A DNA stretch of 64,000 nucleotides from CAVQZC01 sp963718315 (GTDB taxonomy: Bacteria; Actinomycetota; Thermoleophilia; Gaiellales; JAICJC01): positions 496,001 through 560,000 of the forward strand of contig CAVQZC010000007.1 of NCBI GenBank assembly GCA_963718315.1. Direction: 5' to 3'. Below, in pieces: positions 25,157 through 33,826 of the stretch. The translations under genes were made by a program, and so were the position numbers. The notes under the pieces were generated by a model. That model did not search any database. It worked only from the letters and a program-made list of their open reading frames with translations, and was not told the DNA's origin. Position 1 is the stretch's first letter. Every line of letters starts with the position of its first letter.

Positions 25157-26053
25157 CTACGCTGCCGCTACCGGTTGCACGGCGGCGGTCTCGAGCGCGG
25201 CGCGGATCGTCGCCTGCTGGGCGTCGGTCGCCTCGACCAGCGGGAGCCGCAACCCGCCGACGTCGTGTCCGAGCATGTTCAGCGCCGCCTTCAGGGGGAT
25301 CGGGTTGGTGGTCAGCGCCAGCGCTTCCAGCAGCGGCACAAGCTCCTCGTCGATCCGCTGGGCGGCATCGAAGTCGCCCGCCCCGGCCAGCGCGATCATC
25401 TCCGCGTAGCGCCGCCCGACCACGTGCGATGCGACGCAGATGCCGCCCGCGCCGCCCAGACGCAGGAACGGCAGCATGAGGTCGTCGTTGCCGGCGTAGA
25501 GCGCCAGCCCTCCGTGCTCGACGATCGCCTGGGCCTGGTCGAGATCAGGTGTTGCCTGCTTGACGCCGACCACGTTTTCGATCTCGGCCAGCCGGAAGAG
25601 CAGCTCCGGCTCGAGGTTGATGACGACGCGCGAGGGAATGTTGTATGCGATCACAGGCCGGCCCTCGGCTGCCTCGGCGACCGCCTGGAAGTGAGCGACG
25701 ATGCCGTCGGCGGGCGGCTTGTTGTAGTAGGGCGTGACGACCAGGAAGCCGTCGACGCCGGACGCCAGCGCCGACCGCGTCAGCGCCACCGAGTGGTGCG
25801 TGTCGTAGCTGCCGGTGTTCGCGACCACGGTCGCCCGGGAGCCGACCTCTGACACCACCGTCTCGAACATCTCCAGCTTCTCGCGGTCGTTGACCGTCGG
25901 CCCCTCGCCGGTGGTGCCGCAGACGACGATGCCGTCGGAACCGGTGTCGACGAGGTGGTTGGCCATCCGCCGCGCCGACTCGAGGGAAACCGAGCCGTCG
26001 CTCGCAAAGGGCGTCACCATGGCGGTAAGCAGAGCTCCCAGAGGCGTCTTCAC
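25157..26053 (-). CDS. dapA: 4-hydroxy-tetrahydrodipicolinate synthase
   Basis: 298 residues. TIM-barrel aldolase with GTTGEGPTV (Thr-Thr of the proton relay), VTPYYNKPP (catalytic Tyr) and VVGVKQATPD (Schiff-base Lys). It condenses pyruvate and aspartate semialdehyde, the first committed step to DAP and lysine. It heads the dapA-rnj unit, with only 38 bp separating it from the divergent MOSC gene. dapB, dapL and dapF are also in this window. Confidence 0.95.
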   Translation of the reverse strand: MKTPLGALLTAMVTPFASDGSVSLESARRMANHLVDTGSDGIVVCGTTGEGPTVNDREKLEMFETVVSEVGSRATVVANTGSYDTHHSVALTRSALASGVDGFLVVTPYYNKPPADGIVAHFQAVAEAAEGRPVIAYNIPSRVVINLEPELLFRLAEIENVVGVKQATPDLDQAQAIVEHGGLALYAGNDDLMLPFLRLGGAGGICVASHVVGRRYAEMIALAGAGDFDAAQRIDEELVPLLEALALTTNPIPLKAALNMLGHDVGGLRLPLVEATDAQQATIRAALETAAVQPVAAA

Positions 26054-26091
26054 GATTCCGATGATACCGGAGCCTGCTACGGTCGCCCCGT

Positions 26092-26547
26092 ATGGAGGCA
26101 GGAGCCGTCGAGCAGATCTACGTCTCGCCCGCCGAGTCCGGCCCCGTATCGTCAGTGCCGTCGGTGGCGGCCTTGCACGGCCGGGGGTTGGACGGCGATC
26201 GCTACCAGCAGCAGGAGGGCTGGGCGCCCCGGGGCACCGCGATCACGCTGGTCGAGGCGGAGGCGGTCGAGGCCATCGCCGCCGAGTACGGCATCCACCT
26301 GCCGCCGGGCGGGACGCGCCGCAACATCGTCACCCGGGGGATCAGGCTGAACGACCTGGTCGACCGTGAGTTCACGGTCGGATCGGTCAGGTGCCGCGGC
26401 TACGAGCTGTGCGAGCCGTGCACCCACCTACGCGCCATGACGGGCGAACCGGAACTGATCAAGGCGCTCGTCCACCGCGGCGGCCTGCGCGCCGACATCC
26501 TCACCGACGGCACGATCGCCGTCGGCGATTCGATCGTCAGCTGCTGA
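26092..26547 (+). CDS. MOSC domain protein
   Basis: 151 residues. The sequence follows the MOSC core: VEQIYVSPAESGP, HGRGLDGDRYQ, ITLVEAEAVEAI, RRNIVTRGIRLNDL, and GYELCEPCTHLRAMTG with the conserved Cys (C-x2-C region) that binds sulfur. MOSC domains are predicted sulfur carriers linked to molybdenum-cofactor sulfuration and related chemistry. It stands alone on the plus strand; its last 11 bp overlap the convergent gene at 26537. Confidence 0.88.
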   Translation: MEAGAVEQIYVSPAESGPVSSVPSVAALHGRGLDGDRYQQQEGWAPRGTAITLVEAEAVEAIAAEYGIHLPPGGTRRNIVTRGIRLNDLVDREFTVGSVRCRGYELCEPCTHLRAMTGEPELIKALVHRGGLRADILTDGTIAVGDSIVSC

Positions 26548-26800
26548 TCTCCTCGGGTGAGCGCAGGTGACCGATCTCGTTCGCGGCGTCGAGCCAGCCG
26601 TCGCGCTCCTCCCCGTTGGCCGCCGCGGCCCGGCGCAGGCAGTCGCGGCGGGCGACCTCTGCGGCAGGGGGATCGGCCGCGATCAGGGCAGCGAGCGCGC
26701 CACGGCCGGCAGCAGCGCCGACGGCCTCGACGACGATCCGGTGTGCGGCCTCCAGGATCTCGTCCTCGCGGCGCGCGTGCTCGGCCAGCCGGTCGGACAT
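26537..26800 (-). CDS. Small helical protein of unknown function
   Basis: 87 residues, Ala/Glu/Arg-rich and probably all helical (LAEHARREDEILEAAHRIVV; AARRDCLRRAAAANG-like). No recognised domain. An in-frame TAG lies 12 bp before the ATG. It could be a separate protein or the C-terminal tail of the small membrane protein encoded just upstream, joined by a one-base change between 26801 and 26811. Confidence 0.55.
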   Translation of the reverse strand: MSDRLAEHARREDEILEAAHRIVVEAVGAAAGRGALAALIAADPPAAEVARRDCLRRAAAANGEERDGWLDAANEIGHLRSPEEISS

Positions 26801-26804
26801 GCCC

Positions 26805-27009
26805 GCCGGCTACGGAGGCTCGACACCAGCGGCCAGACGCCTGCCAGGGCGACGAGCACGCCCATCACTACCAGCAGCTTCCCGCCGAACGCTACTCCGA
26901 GCGCGATCAGCAGCATGCCGAGCACCAACAGCCCCCAGGTCGGACCACGCCCGCCTTTCCCCATCGTTGCGCGGACGAACGAGAAGCCCCAGAACGGGTC
27001 GTTCAGCAC
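26805..27009 (-). CDS. Small membrane protein, 3' end uncertain
   Basis: From GTG 27009 the frame reads LNDPFWGFSFVRATMGKGG and then two hydrophobic helices (TWGLLVLGMLLIALGVAF, LLVVMGVLVALAGVWPLV) ending in SSLRSRR. The formal stop is at 26683, but the last ~40 residues are Arg/Ser-rich out-of-frame-looking sequence overlapping the next gene, so I cut the feature near 26805. It lies between dapB and the 87-residue gene. No known family. Confidence 0.5.
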
Positions 27010-27038
27010 ACGCCAACTGTAGTCGCGTGACCTGTGTC

Positions 27039-27704
27039 CTACATGACCGCTTCGAGGCCGACCGCTAACCCGGGCGGCAGCTTCCCGACGGCTTTCACGG
27101 CCAGCAGAACCCCGGGCACGAAGGCGTCGCGAGCGGTCGTGTCGTGGCGGATCGTCAGCGTCTGGCCGGCGCCGCCGAAGATGACCGCCTGGTGGGCGAC
27201 CAGTCCCGGCAGCCGGACGCTGTGGATCGGCACCTCGCCACCCAGCCGGCGGGCCGTCTCGAGCGCCGTGCCCGACGGAGCGTCGCGCTTGGTATCGGCA
27301 TGCAGCTCGATGATCTCGCAGTCCGGCATGTACTTCTGTGCCTCCTCTGCGAAGCGCATCATCAGTACCGCGCCGACGGCAAAGTTGGGCGCGAAGAGCA
27401 CCGGCACGCCGGCGGCGCGTGCAGCAGCATCGACCCCGGCCTGTGCGTCCGGGCTCAACCCGCTCGTGCCCAGCACTAGCGGAACCCCGGCGGCGACACA
27501 CGTCCGGCAGGCGCTCTCAGCCGCCTCGGGAACCGTGAAGTCCACGACCACGTCGGCACCCTGATCGGCCAGGGCGCGCTCAAGCGACAGCTCCAGCGAC
27601 GGCGCCGCGCGGGCGACCAGCGTCAGGTCGGGATCGGCCTCGATCGCGGGCGTGAGCAGCGCGCCGACACGGCCTGTGGCACCCGACAGGATGACGCGAA
27701 TCAT
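27039..27704 (-). CDS. dapB: 4-hydroxy-tetrahydrodipicolinate reductase
   Basis: 221 residues, a little short for the family. NAD(P)-binding GATGRVG near the start, DFTVPEA, GTSGLS, APNFAVGAVLMMRFAEEA, and the active-site ELHADTKRDAPSGTA. The usual E-x-H-H-x-x-K has Ala for the second His; the first His and the Lys remain. It reduces HTPA to tetrahydrodipicolinate, the substrate of DapL. Nearby dapA supports the call. Confidence 0.93.
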   Translation of the reverse strand: MIRVILSGATGRVGALLTPAIEADPDLTLVARAAPSLELSLERALADQGADVVVDFTVPEAAESACRTCVAAGVPLVLGTSGLSPDAQAGVDAAARAAGVPVLFAPNFAVGAVLMMRFAEEAQKYMPDCEIIELHADTKRDAPSGTALETARRLGGEVPIHSVRLPGLVAHQAVIFGGAGQTLTIRHDTTARDAFVPGVLLAVKAVGKLPPGLAVGLEAVM

Positions 27705-27737
27705 CGGCCGAGCTTACCCGCCGTGGCGGTCAGGGGA

Positions 27738-29042
27738 TCAGGCAGCGAGCGACAGCGACGGGTTGAGCTGGCGCAGGGCCTGCTCGAACTGGTCGGCGTC
27801 GGGGCCGATTCCGGCGACCGACAGCAGCTCGGGATTGAACAGCTGCCGTGCGAGAGCTGCGACGGCCTCCGGCTCGACCGCGTCGATCTCGGCGCAGATC
27901 CGGTCGAGCGACAGCAGCTCGGCATCGGTCAGCACCGACTTGCCCAGCCGGCTGGCGCGGTTCGACGTCGACTCCATCGAGAGCATGATGCGGCCCTTGA
28001 GGTTCTCCTTCGCCCGCTCCAGCTCGTCGGGGCGGATGTCGCCGGAGCCGATCAGCTCGAGCTCACGGGCGATAATCGACAGGCACTCGCCGAGGTTCTC
28101 GGCGCGGGTGCCGACGTAGACGCCGACCATGCCGGTGTCGGCGTACTGCGAGGCGAAGGTGTAGACCGAGTAGGCCATGCCCTTGCGCTCGCGAATCTCC
28201 TGGAACAGCCGCGAGCTGGCGGATCCGCCGAGGATCGAGTCCAGCAGCGAGGCGGCGAAGCGGCGGCGGTCCGACCGGGGCAGCCCGATGCCGCCCAGGC
28301 AGACGTGGTACTGCTCGCTCGACTTGGCCTGGAACACGGCCCGCGGCGTGGACTCGCCGACCCACACCGGGCGCACGCCGGCGACCGGGTCGGGGACCTG
28401 GCTGGCGGCTGCGAACCGCGACTCGATCGCGTGCACCAGCGGCTCATGCTCGATGTTGCCGGCCGCGGCAATGACGATGTTCGGGCCGACGTAGCGGCCG
28501 CCGTGGTAGGCGGTGACGTCGGCAACGCCGGTCGCCCGGATCGCCTCGGCCGTGCCGATCACCGGCCGGCCCAGCGGATGGTCCGAGAACACGGCCCGCG
28601 CGATCAGGTCGTGCACGAGGTCGTGGTAGCTGTCCTCGTACATCGCGATCTCCTCGAGCACCACCTCACGCTCGGCCTGCAGCTCTCCGGCGTCGAACGT
28701 CGGCGCGAGCAGCATGTCGCTCATCACGTCCAGCGCGGTCTCGAGGTGGGCGTCCAGCACCCGGGCGTAAACGACGGTGTACTCCCTGGCGGTGGCAGCG
28801 TTCAGCTCGCCGCCGAGGCCGTCGAACACCTGCGCGATCTCGACGCCCGAGTAGCGCGAGGAGCCCTTGAACAGCAGGTGCTCGATGAAGTGCGAGATGC
28901 CCGCCTGCGCCTGGGTCTCGTCTCGCGACCCCGCGCCGATCCAGGCGCCGATCGCCACCGACCGCACCGAGCGCACTCGTTCGGTGACGATCCGCTCTCC
29001 GCCGTCGAGGCTGGTAACTGTGTAGCGCTGCACTCGCCGCAT
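27738..29042 (-). CDS. M16 family zinc peptidase (PepR/processing peptidase type)
   Basis: 434 residues from ATG 29042 (an in-frame ATG at 29060 also exists). Inverted zinc motif HFIEHLLFKG (HxxEH) with the downstream Glu in EREVVLEEIAMYED, and the second half GLPRSDRRRFAASLLDSILG, SSRLFQEIRERKGMAYSVYT of the C-terminal M16 domain. Located after pnp, as in most Actinobacteria, which suggests a housekeeping role; the substrate is unknown. Confidence 0.92.
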   Translation of the reverse strand: MRRVQRYTVTSLDGGERIVTERVRSVRSVAIGAWIGAGSRDETQAQAGISHFIEHLLFKGSSRYSGVEIAQVFDGLGGELNAATAREYTVVYARVLDAHLETALDVMSDMLLAPTFDAGELQAEREVVLEEIAMYEDSYHDLVHDLIARAVFSDHPLGRPVIGTAEAIRATGVADVTAYHGGRYVGPNIVIAAAGNIEHEPLVHAIESRFAAASQVPDPVAGVRPVWVGESTPRAVFQAKSSEQYHVCLGGIGLPRSDRRRFAASLLDSILGGSASSRLFQEIRERKGMAYSVYTFASQYADTGMVGVYVGTRAENLGECLSIIARELELIGSGDIRPDELERAKENLKGRIMLSMESTSNRASRLGKSVLTDAELLSLDRICAEIDAVEPEAVAALARQLFNPELLSVAGIGPDADQFEQALRQLNPSLSLAA

Positions 29043-29060
29043 CCTAGTGAAGGGCTCCAA

Positions 29061-29099
29061 GCCCGACCCTCCCCCTTTCGGGTGACGGGAGGGCCGGGC
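29061..29099 (-). terminator. Strong stem-loop after pnp
   Basis: Arms GCCCGACCCTCCC (29061-29073) and GGGAGGGCCGGGC (29087-29099) pair over 13 bp with one G-U, closing a 13-nt loop, 30 nt past the pnp stop. On the minus strand TT follows. It separates rpsO-pnp from the peptidase gene. Confidence 0.7.
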
Positions 29100-29128
29100 A
29101 TTGGTATCCCGTGTGTATTGGCGCGGTC

Positions 29129-31618
29129 TTAGCGGTCGCGCCGGCGGCCGCGGTCGCGTCCGCCTCCGCCACCACCGTCGCGGCGCGGGCGATCGCCCTC
29201 GGCGCGCGGCGGGGCCGGGTTGGCCTCGGCCACCTCGACCAGCTGCTCGGGCGACAGCTCAGTGCCGTCGTCCTGCACCTTGGCCAGCAGGGTGAGGCCG
29301 ATCCGGCCGCGGTCGCGGTCGACTTCCATGACCTCCACCCGCACCTGGTCGCCGCGGGAGAGCACCTGCTCGGCAGATGCCAGCCGCTGACCCTTGGGCA
29401 GGATGCGGCTGACGTGGAGCAGCCCGTCGACGCCCTTGCGCAGCTGCACGAAGGCTCCGAACTCGGCCAGCTTCACGACCTCGCCGGTGTAGGTGTCGCC
29501 CACCTCGATCTCGCGGGTCATCGCATCGATCGCATCGCGGGCGGCCTCGGCCAGCTGGCCGTTGGTGCCGTAGATGCGGATCGTCCCGTCCTCCTCGATG
29601 TCGATCTGCACCTCGTAGTCGGCCTCCAGCGAGCGGATGGTCTCGCCGCCCTTCCCGATCACCATGCCGATGTAGTCGGGGTGGATCTTGGTGGACACGA
29701 TGCGCGGAGCGTGGGCCGCCACCTGCTCCCGCGGCTCGGCGATCGCCTCGCGCATCTTGGAGAGGATGAACAGCCGGGCGTCCTTGGCCTGTGACAGGGC
29801 CGATCGCAGGATCTCGGTGGTGACACCGGTGATCTTGATGTCCATCTGCAGCGCCGTGACGCCCTGCTCGGTGCCTGCGACCTTGAAGTCCATGTCACCG
29901 AGGTGATCCTCGGCGCCCTGGATGTCGGTCAGGATGACGTAGGAGTCGCCCTCCTTGATCAGGCCCATGGCGATGCCCGCGACAGCCGACTTGATCGGCA
30001 CGCCAGCGTCCATCAACGACAGCGTCGACCCGCACACGGAGGCCATCGAGGAGGAGCCGTTGGACTCCATGATCTCGCTGACCAGCCGCAGGGTGTAGGG
30101 GAAGTCGTCGGAGCTGGGGATGACCGGCACCAGTGCCCGCTCTGCCAGCGCGCCGTGGCCGATGTCGCGGCGCTTGGGGCCGCGCATGAACCCGGTCTCG
30201 CCGACCGAGAAGGGCGGGAAGTTGTAGTGATGGATGTAGCGCTTCGTCTCGTCCAGCGACAGATCGTCGATGCGCTGCTCCTCCTTGCCCGTGCCCAGCG
30301 TGCAGAGCGTCAGCGCCTGCGTCTGGCCGCGGGTGAACAGCGCCGAGCCGTGGGTGCGCGGCATGACCGACACCTCGGACGTGATGGCGCGGATCTCGGT
30401 CTCGGAGCGGCCGTCGGGACGGCGCTTGTCGACCGCGATCTTGGTGCGGACGGTCTCCTTGTAGATCCTGTCCACCGCGGAGGCGACGGCCGCCTTCGCC
30501 GCCGCGTCGAGCGGAGCGTTGCCGTGCTCGTCGGGCTCACCGCGCGACGGGAACGGCAGCGAGATGGTGGCTGCGATCTGGTCGAGCAGCGCGTGCCGCT
30601 TGGCGGACTTCAGCTCCTTGCTGTCCTGCTCGGCGTCGGTCAGCGCCCGGATGCCGTCGCCGAACTGCTCCTTGACGGGGCCGTACACCGCAGCGTCGCG
30701 GGCCTCGTTGGCGAGCTGGGCAACGGCGAACTGGACGCGCTGGCGGTGCAGGACGTCCTGCTCGGTCGATGCTCCCGAAACCTCCGGCGTCTCCTCCTTG
30801 AGGATCGCGTCGGCCTTCGCAGCGATCGCGCCCAGGCCACCAGCGCTGATCGCCGCCTGCAGGTCGCCCAGCCGGCGGCCGCGCAGGTCCTCGGTGACGG
30901 CGCCGTCCATCCACTTGGGCTGGCCGGCCTTGGCCGCGAGGTCGATCTGCAGCTGGCAGATCCGCTTGATCTCGCCATGGGCGAGCTCGAGCGCCTCGAT
31001 CAGCACGTCCTCGGCGATCTCCTCCGCTCCGGCCTCGACCATCGTGATCGCCTCGGGAGTTCCGCAGACGATCAGGTCGAGCGTCGACTCCTTCACCTCC
31101 GGCATGGTCGGGTTGACCAGGAACTCGCCGTCGACGCGGCCGATGCGAACTGCGCCCACCGGGCCCATGAACGGCATCGGGGACAGCATCAGCGCCGCGC
31201 TGGCGCCGTTGATGGCGAGGATGTCGTGGCCGTGCACCTGATCGGCGCTGAGCGTGGTCACGATCACCTGGACCTCGTTCTTGTAGCCCTTCGGCCACAG
31301 CGGGCGGATCGGCCGGTCGACCATCCGCGCGGTCAGGATCGCCTTCTCACCGGCGCGGCCCTCGCGCTTGAAGAACCCTCCCGGGATCTTGCCCGCGGCA
31401 TACATCTTCTCTTCGACGTCAACGGTCAGCGGGAAGAAGTCTGCTCCCTCGCGTCCCTCGGTCCGGCCGACGGCCGTTGCCAGCACGACGGTGCCGCCGA
31501 GCTGGACGATCACGGCGCCGTGCGCCTGCTTCGCGATCACGCCTGTCTCGAACGTGATCTCCTTCTCGCCCACCGTGACGGACAGCTTCGTGGCCTCGGG
31601 CTCAAGTGCGATGCTCAT
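29129..31618 (-). CDS. pnp: Polyribonucleotide nucleotidyltransferase
   Basis: 829 residues, longer than the usual ~710-740. Two RNase PH domains (FFPLTVDVEEKMYAAGKIPG, RMVDRPIRPLWPKG; GQTQALTLCTLGTG, HHYNFPPFSVGE, DFPYTLRLVSEIMESNGSSS), KH (IGMVIGKGGETIRSLE), S1 (YTGEVVKLAEFGAFVQLRKG) and an Arg/Gly tail (RDGGGGGGRDRGRRRDR). 3'-5' phosphorolytic exonuclease. Start ATG 31618 with AGGAACGAAGAG upstream. Follows rpsO, the classical order. Confidence 0.97.
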   Translation of the reverse strand: MSIALEPEATKLSVTVGEKEITFETGVIAKQAHGAVIVQLGGTVVLATAVGRTEGREGADFFPLTVDVEEKMYAAGKIPGGFFKREGRAGEKAILTARMVDRPIRPLWPKGYKNEVQVIVTTLSADQVHGHDILAINGASAALMLSPMPFMGPVGAVRIGRVDGEFLVNPTMPEVKESTLDLIVCGTPEAITMVEAGAEEIAEDVLIEALELAHGEIKRICQLQIDLAAKAGQPKWMDGAVTEDLRGRRLGDLQAAISAGGLGAIAAKADAILKEETPEVSGASTEQDVLHRQRVQFAVAQLANEARDAAVYGPVKEQFGDGIRALTDAEQDSKELKSAKRHALLDQIAATISLPFPSRGEPDEHGNAPLDAAAKAAVASAVDRIYKETVRTKIAVDKRRPDGRSETEIRAITSEVSVMPRTHGSALFTRGQTQALTLCTLGTGKEEQRIDDLSLDETKRYIHHYNFPPFSVGETGFMRGPKRRDIGHGALAERALVPVIPSSDDFPYTLRLVSEIMESNGSSSMASVCGSTLSLMDAGVPIKSAVAGIAMGLIKEGDSYVILTDIQGAEDHLGDMDFKVAGTEQGVTALQMDIKITGVTTEILRSALSQAKDARLFILSKMREAIAEPREQVAAHAPRIVSTKIHPDYIGMVIGKGGETIRSLEADYEVQIDIEEDGTIRIYGTNGQLAEAARDAIDAMTREIEVGDTYTGEVVKLAEFGAFVQLRKGVDGLLHVSRILPKGQRLASAEQVLSRGDQVRVEVMEVDRDRGRIGLTLLAKVQDDGTELSPEQLVEVAEANPAPPRAEGDRPRRDGGGGGGRDRGRRRDR

Positions 31619-31691
31619 AGTTTCTCTTCGTTCCTTCCTCGGGCCCCGCCCGATGCGGGTGCCCAGCCTCTGTGGGAGCGGCAGTCCGGCC

Positions 31692-31961
31692 CTAGCGCCG
31701 GAGGCCCAGCTCCTTGATGAGGGCGCGGTAGCCCTCCAGGTCATGCTTCTGTAGGTATGTCAGAAGCCGGCGCCGGCGGCCGACCAGCTTCAGCAGGCCG
31801 CGGCGCGAATGGTGGTCGTGCTTGTGCACCTTCATGTGCTCCGTGAGCTCGGAGATCCGCTGACTGAGAAGGGCGATCTGGACCTTGGTCGACCCAGTGT
31901 CCTTCCCATCGCTGCCGAACCGGCCAATGATCTCCGTCTTCTGCTCACTGGTAAGCGGCAT
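31692..31961 (-). CDS. rpsO: Ribosomal protein S15
   Basis: 89 residues with S15 signatures TGSTKVQIALLSQRISELTEH, LKVHKHDHHSRRGLL-type core and YLQKHDLEGYRALIKELGLRR. Binds 16S rRNA early in 30S assembly. Start ATG 31961 with AAGGAGGTGG. The 160 bp between it and the divergent epimerase gene hold its promoter; I could not fix hexamers with confidence. Confidence 0.97.
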   Translation of the reverse strand: MPLTSEQKTEIIGRFGSDGKDTGSTKVQIALLSQRISELTEHMKVHKHDHHSRRGLLKLVGRRRRLLTYLQKHDLEGYRALIKELGLRR

Positions 31962-32122
31962 GGCTTACCACCTCCTTGCCTTTGAATACGAGACGCCAGC
32001 CCCCCAGAGCGGCGCCGGCAAGCTGCGCCAATCCGCGAGGCGGTCGGAGAGCACAGTAGCACAGCAAATTCCCCGCTCCCGGTAGCATTGCGGCGACCGA
32101 TCAACAGGGAGAGGACGTCCAG

Positions 32123-33067
32123 GTGAGCACAGCTGTCGTGACCGGAGGAGCGGGTTTTCTCGGCTCCCACCTCTGCGAGTACCTGCTCCGCAAGGGGTGG
32201 CGCGTCGTCTGCATGGACAACCTGGACACGGGCACGCTGGAGAACATCAAGCACCTGCGCGACCCTGCGTTCGAGTTCCGCTACCACAACTGCGTCGACT
32301 ACATCGACGTGTCCGAGCCGGTCGACGCCGTCTTCCACCTGGCCAGCCCGGCCAGCCCGGTCGACTACATGCGGCTGCCGCTGCACACGCTGAAGGTCGG
32401 CTCCTACGGCACGCACAACGCGCTCGGACTGGCCAAGTTCAAGCGGGCCCGGTTCCTGCTCGCCTCGACCTCCGAGGTCTACGGCGATCCCGAGGTGCAC
32501 CCCCAGCGCGAGGAGTACTGGGGCAACGTCAACCCGGTCGGGCCGCGCGGCGTCTACGACGAGGCCAAGCGCTACTCCGAGGCGATGACGATGGCCTACC
32601 ACCGCCAGCAGGGCGTCGACACCCACATCGTCCGCATCTTCAACACCTACGGGCCGCGGATGCGCCAGCACGACGGGCGCGCCATCCCCACGTTCTTGCG
32701 CCAGGCCCTGGAGGGCAAGCCGATGACCGTGTTCGGCGACGGGTCGCAGACGCGCTCCTTCTGCTACGTCGACGACCTGATCGAGGGCATCGTCCGGCTC
32801 GCGCTGAGCGACTTCCACGACCCGGTGAACATCGGCAACCCGAACGAGATGACGCTGCTCGAGCTGGCCGAGGCGGTCCAGCGGATGACCGGCACGACCT
32901 CGGAGATCGTGTTCGAGGGCCTGCCGATCGACGATCCCAAGGTGCGCCGCCCGGACATCAGCCGCGCCCGCGAGGTGCTCGCCTGGGAGCCGCAGGTGCC
33001 GCTCGAGGAGGGCCTCTCCCGCACGCTTCAAAGCCTCGGCGTAACGCCGGTGGCTCCCGCCCATTGA
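32123..33067 (+). CDS. NAD-dependent sugar-nucleotide epimerase/dehydratase, UDP-glucuronate decarboxylase-like
   Basis: 314 residues from GTG 32123. Extended SDR: GGAGFLGSHLCEYLL (NAD loop), HLASPASPVDYM, STSEVYGDPEVHPQ, catalytic GVYDEAKRYSE (YxxxK), RIFNTYGPRM, VDDLIEG. The SPVDY and YGDP.HPQ stretches match UDP-xylose synthase/UDP-glucuronate decarboxylases best; dTDP-glucose 4,6-dehydratase is the alternative. It would supply a nucleotide sugar for surface glycans. Its stop overlaps the TTG start of the next gene. Confidence 0.88.
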   Translation: MSTAVVTGGAGFLGSHLCEYLLRKGWRVVCMDNLDTGTLENIKHLRDPAFEFRYHNCVDYIDVSEPVDAVFHLASPASPVDYMRLPLHTLKVGSYGTHNALGLAKFKRARFLLASTSEVYGDPEVHPQREEYWGNVNPVGPRGVYDEAKRYSEAMTMAYHRQQGVDTHIVRIFNTYGPRMRQHDGRAIPTFLRQALEGKPMTVFGDGSQTRSFCYVDDLIEGIVRLALSDFHDPVNIGNPNEMTLLELAEAVQRMTGTTSEIVFEGLPIDDPKVRRPDISRAREVLAWEPQVPLEEGLSRTLQSLGVTPVAPAH

Positions 33068-33744
33068 GCAAACTCATCGCCGCCCTCGGTGGCGGTGGCT
33101 TCTCGGGAGGCGGTCGGGCGATCGACGACCACCTGCTGGCGCTGACGGGTAAGCAGCGGCCGCGGGTCTGCTTCGTCCCCACGGCCAGCGGCGATTCGGC
33201 GGTGTACGTCGACCGATTCGTGGAGGCGTTCCCGGCTGCCCGCGCGGACGCCTCTGTGCTGCCCCTCTTCGCCCGCTCGGGCGACGACCCCACCGACCTT
33301 CTGCTGGCCCAGGACGTGATCTACGTCGGCGGAGGCAACACCGCGAACATGCTTGCGGTCTGGCGCCTGCACGGGGTCGACACCGCCATGCGGGAGGCCT
33401 ACGAGCGAGGCATCCTGCTGTGCGGCACCTCCGCCGGGGCGAACTGCTGGTTCGACGCCTGCTCGACCGACTCGTTCGGGCCTGGGCTGCAGGCGCTGCG
33501 CGACGGCCTGGGACTGCTGCCCGGCGGGTTCTGCCCCCACTTCGACGGCGAGGAGCTGCGGCGTCCCACGCTGCGGCAGATGGTCGACAGCGGCGACATG
33601 CCCACCACCATCGCCGCCGACGACGGCGTCGCGGTCATCTTCGAGGACGGCGCCCTCAGCGACATCGTGACCGAGCGGCCGGACGCCTCCGCCTACCGCC
33701 TCGAGCCGGGGCTGTTGACGGAGCTCCCCGCCCGGCTTCTGTAA
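33064..33744 (+). CDS. Peptidase E-like protein (S51 family)
   Basis: 226 residues from TTG 33064, overlapping the previous stop (TTGA). LIAALGGGGFSGGG, YVGGGNTANMLAVWR, the nucleophile elbow CGTSAGANCWF, and PHFDGEELRRPTLR identify the S51 dipeptidase E fold. These serine enzymes cleave Asp-X dipeptides or have related activity. It is co-translated with the epimerase, though no functional link is evident. Confidence 0.88.
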   Translation: MSKLIAALGGGGFSGGGRAIDDHLLALTGKQRPRVCFVPTASGDSAVYVDRFVEAFPAARADASVLPLFARSGDDPTDLLLAQDVIYVGGGNTANMLAVWRLHGVDTAMREAYERGILLCGTSAGANCWFDACSTDSFGPGLQALRDGLGLLPGGFCPHFDGEELRRPTLRQMVDSGDMPTTIAADDGVAVIFEDGALSDIVTERPDASAYRLEPGLLTELPARLL

Positions 33745-33751
33745 CGCCCGC

Positions 33752-33820
33752 CGTTGCACTTCCGTGACTGCTTTCGGCGGGGGTCTGACCCCGTCCGGGC
33801 AGCGTTGCAAAGGTGTGACT
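33752..33820. repeat. Direct repeat around a palindrome, convergent intergenic
   Basis: CGTTGCA-N5-GTGACT occurs at 33752-33769 and again at 33803-33820; between them is GGGGTC-T-GACCCC (33780-33792). The region separates the convergent peptidase E and ribF genes. The palindrome can act as a bidirectional stop hairpin; the flanking repeats suggest a dispersed intergenic element. Confidence 0.45.
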
Positions 33821-33826
33821 CCGGCG

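Noticed and set aside
26810..27016. 68-codon minus-strand frame starting TTG 27016
   Set aside because: It overlaps the hydrophobic two-helix frame, which is far more protein-like; this one is Arg-rich shadow.
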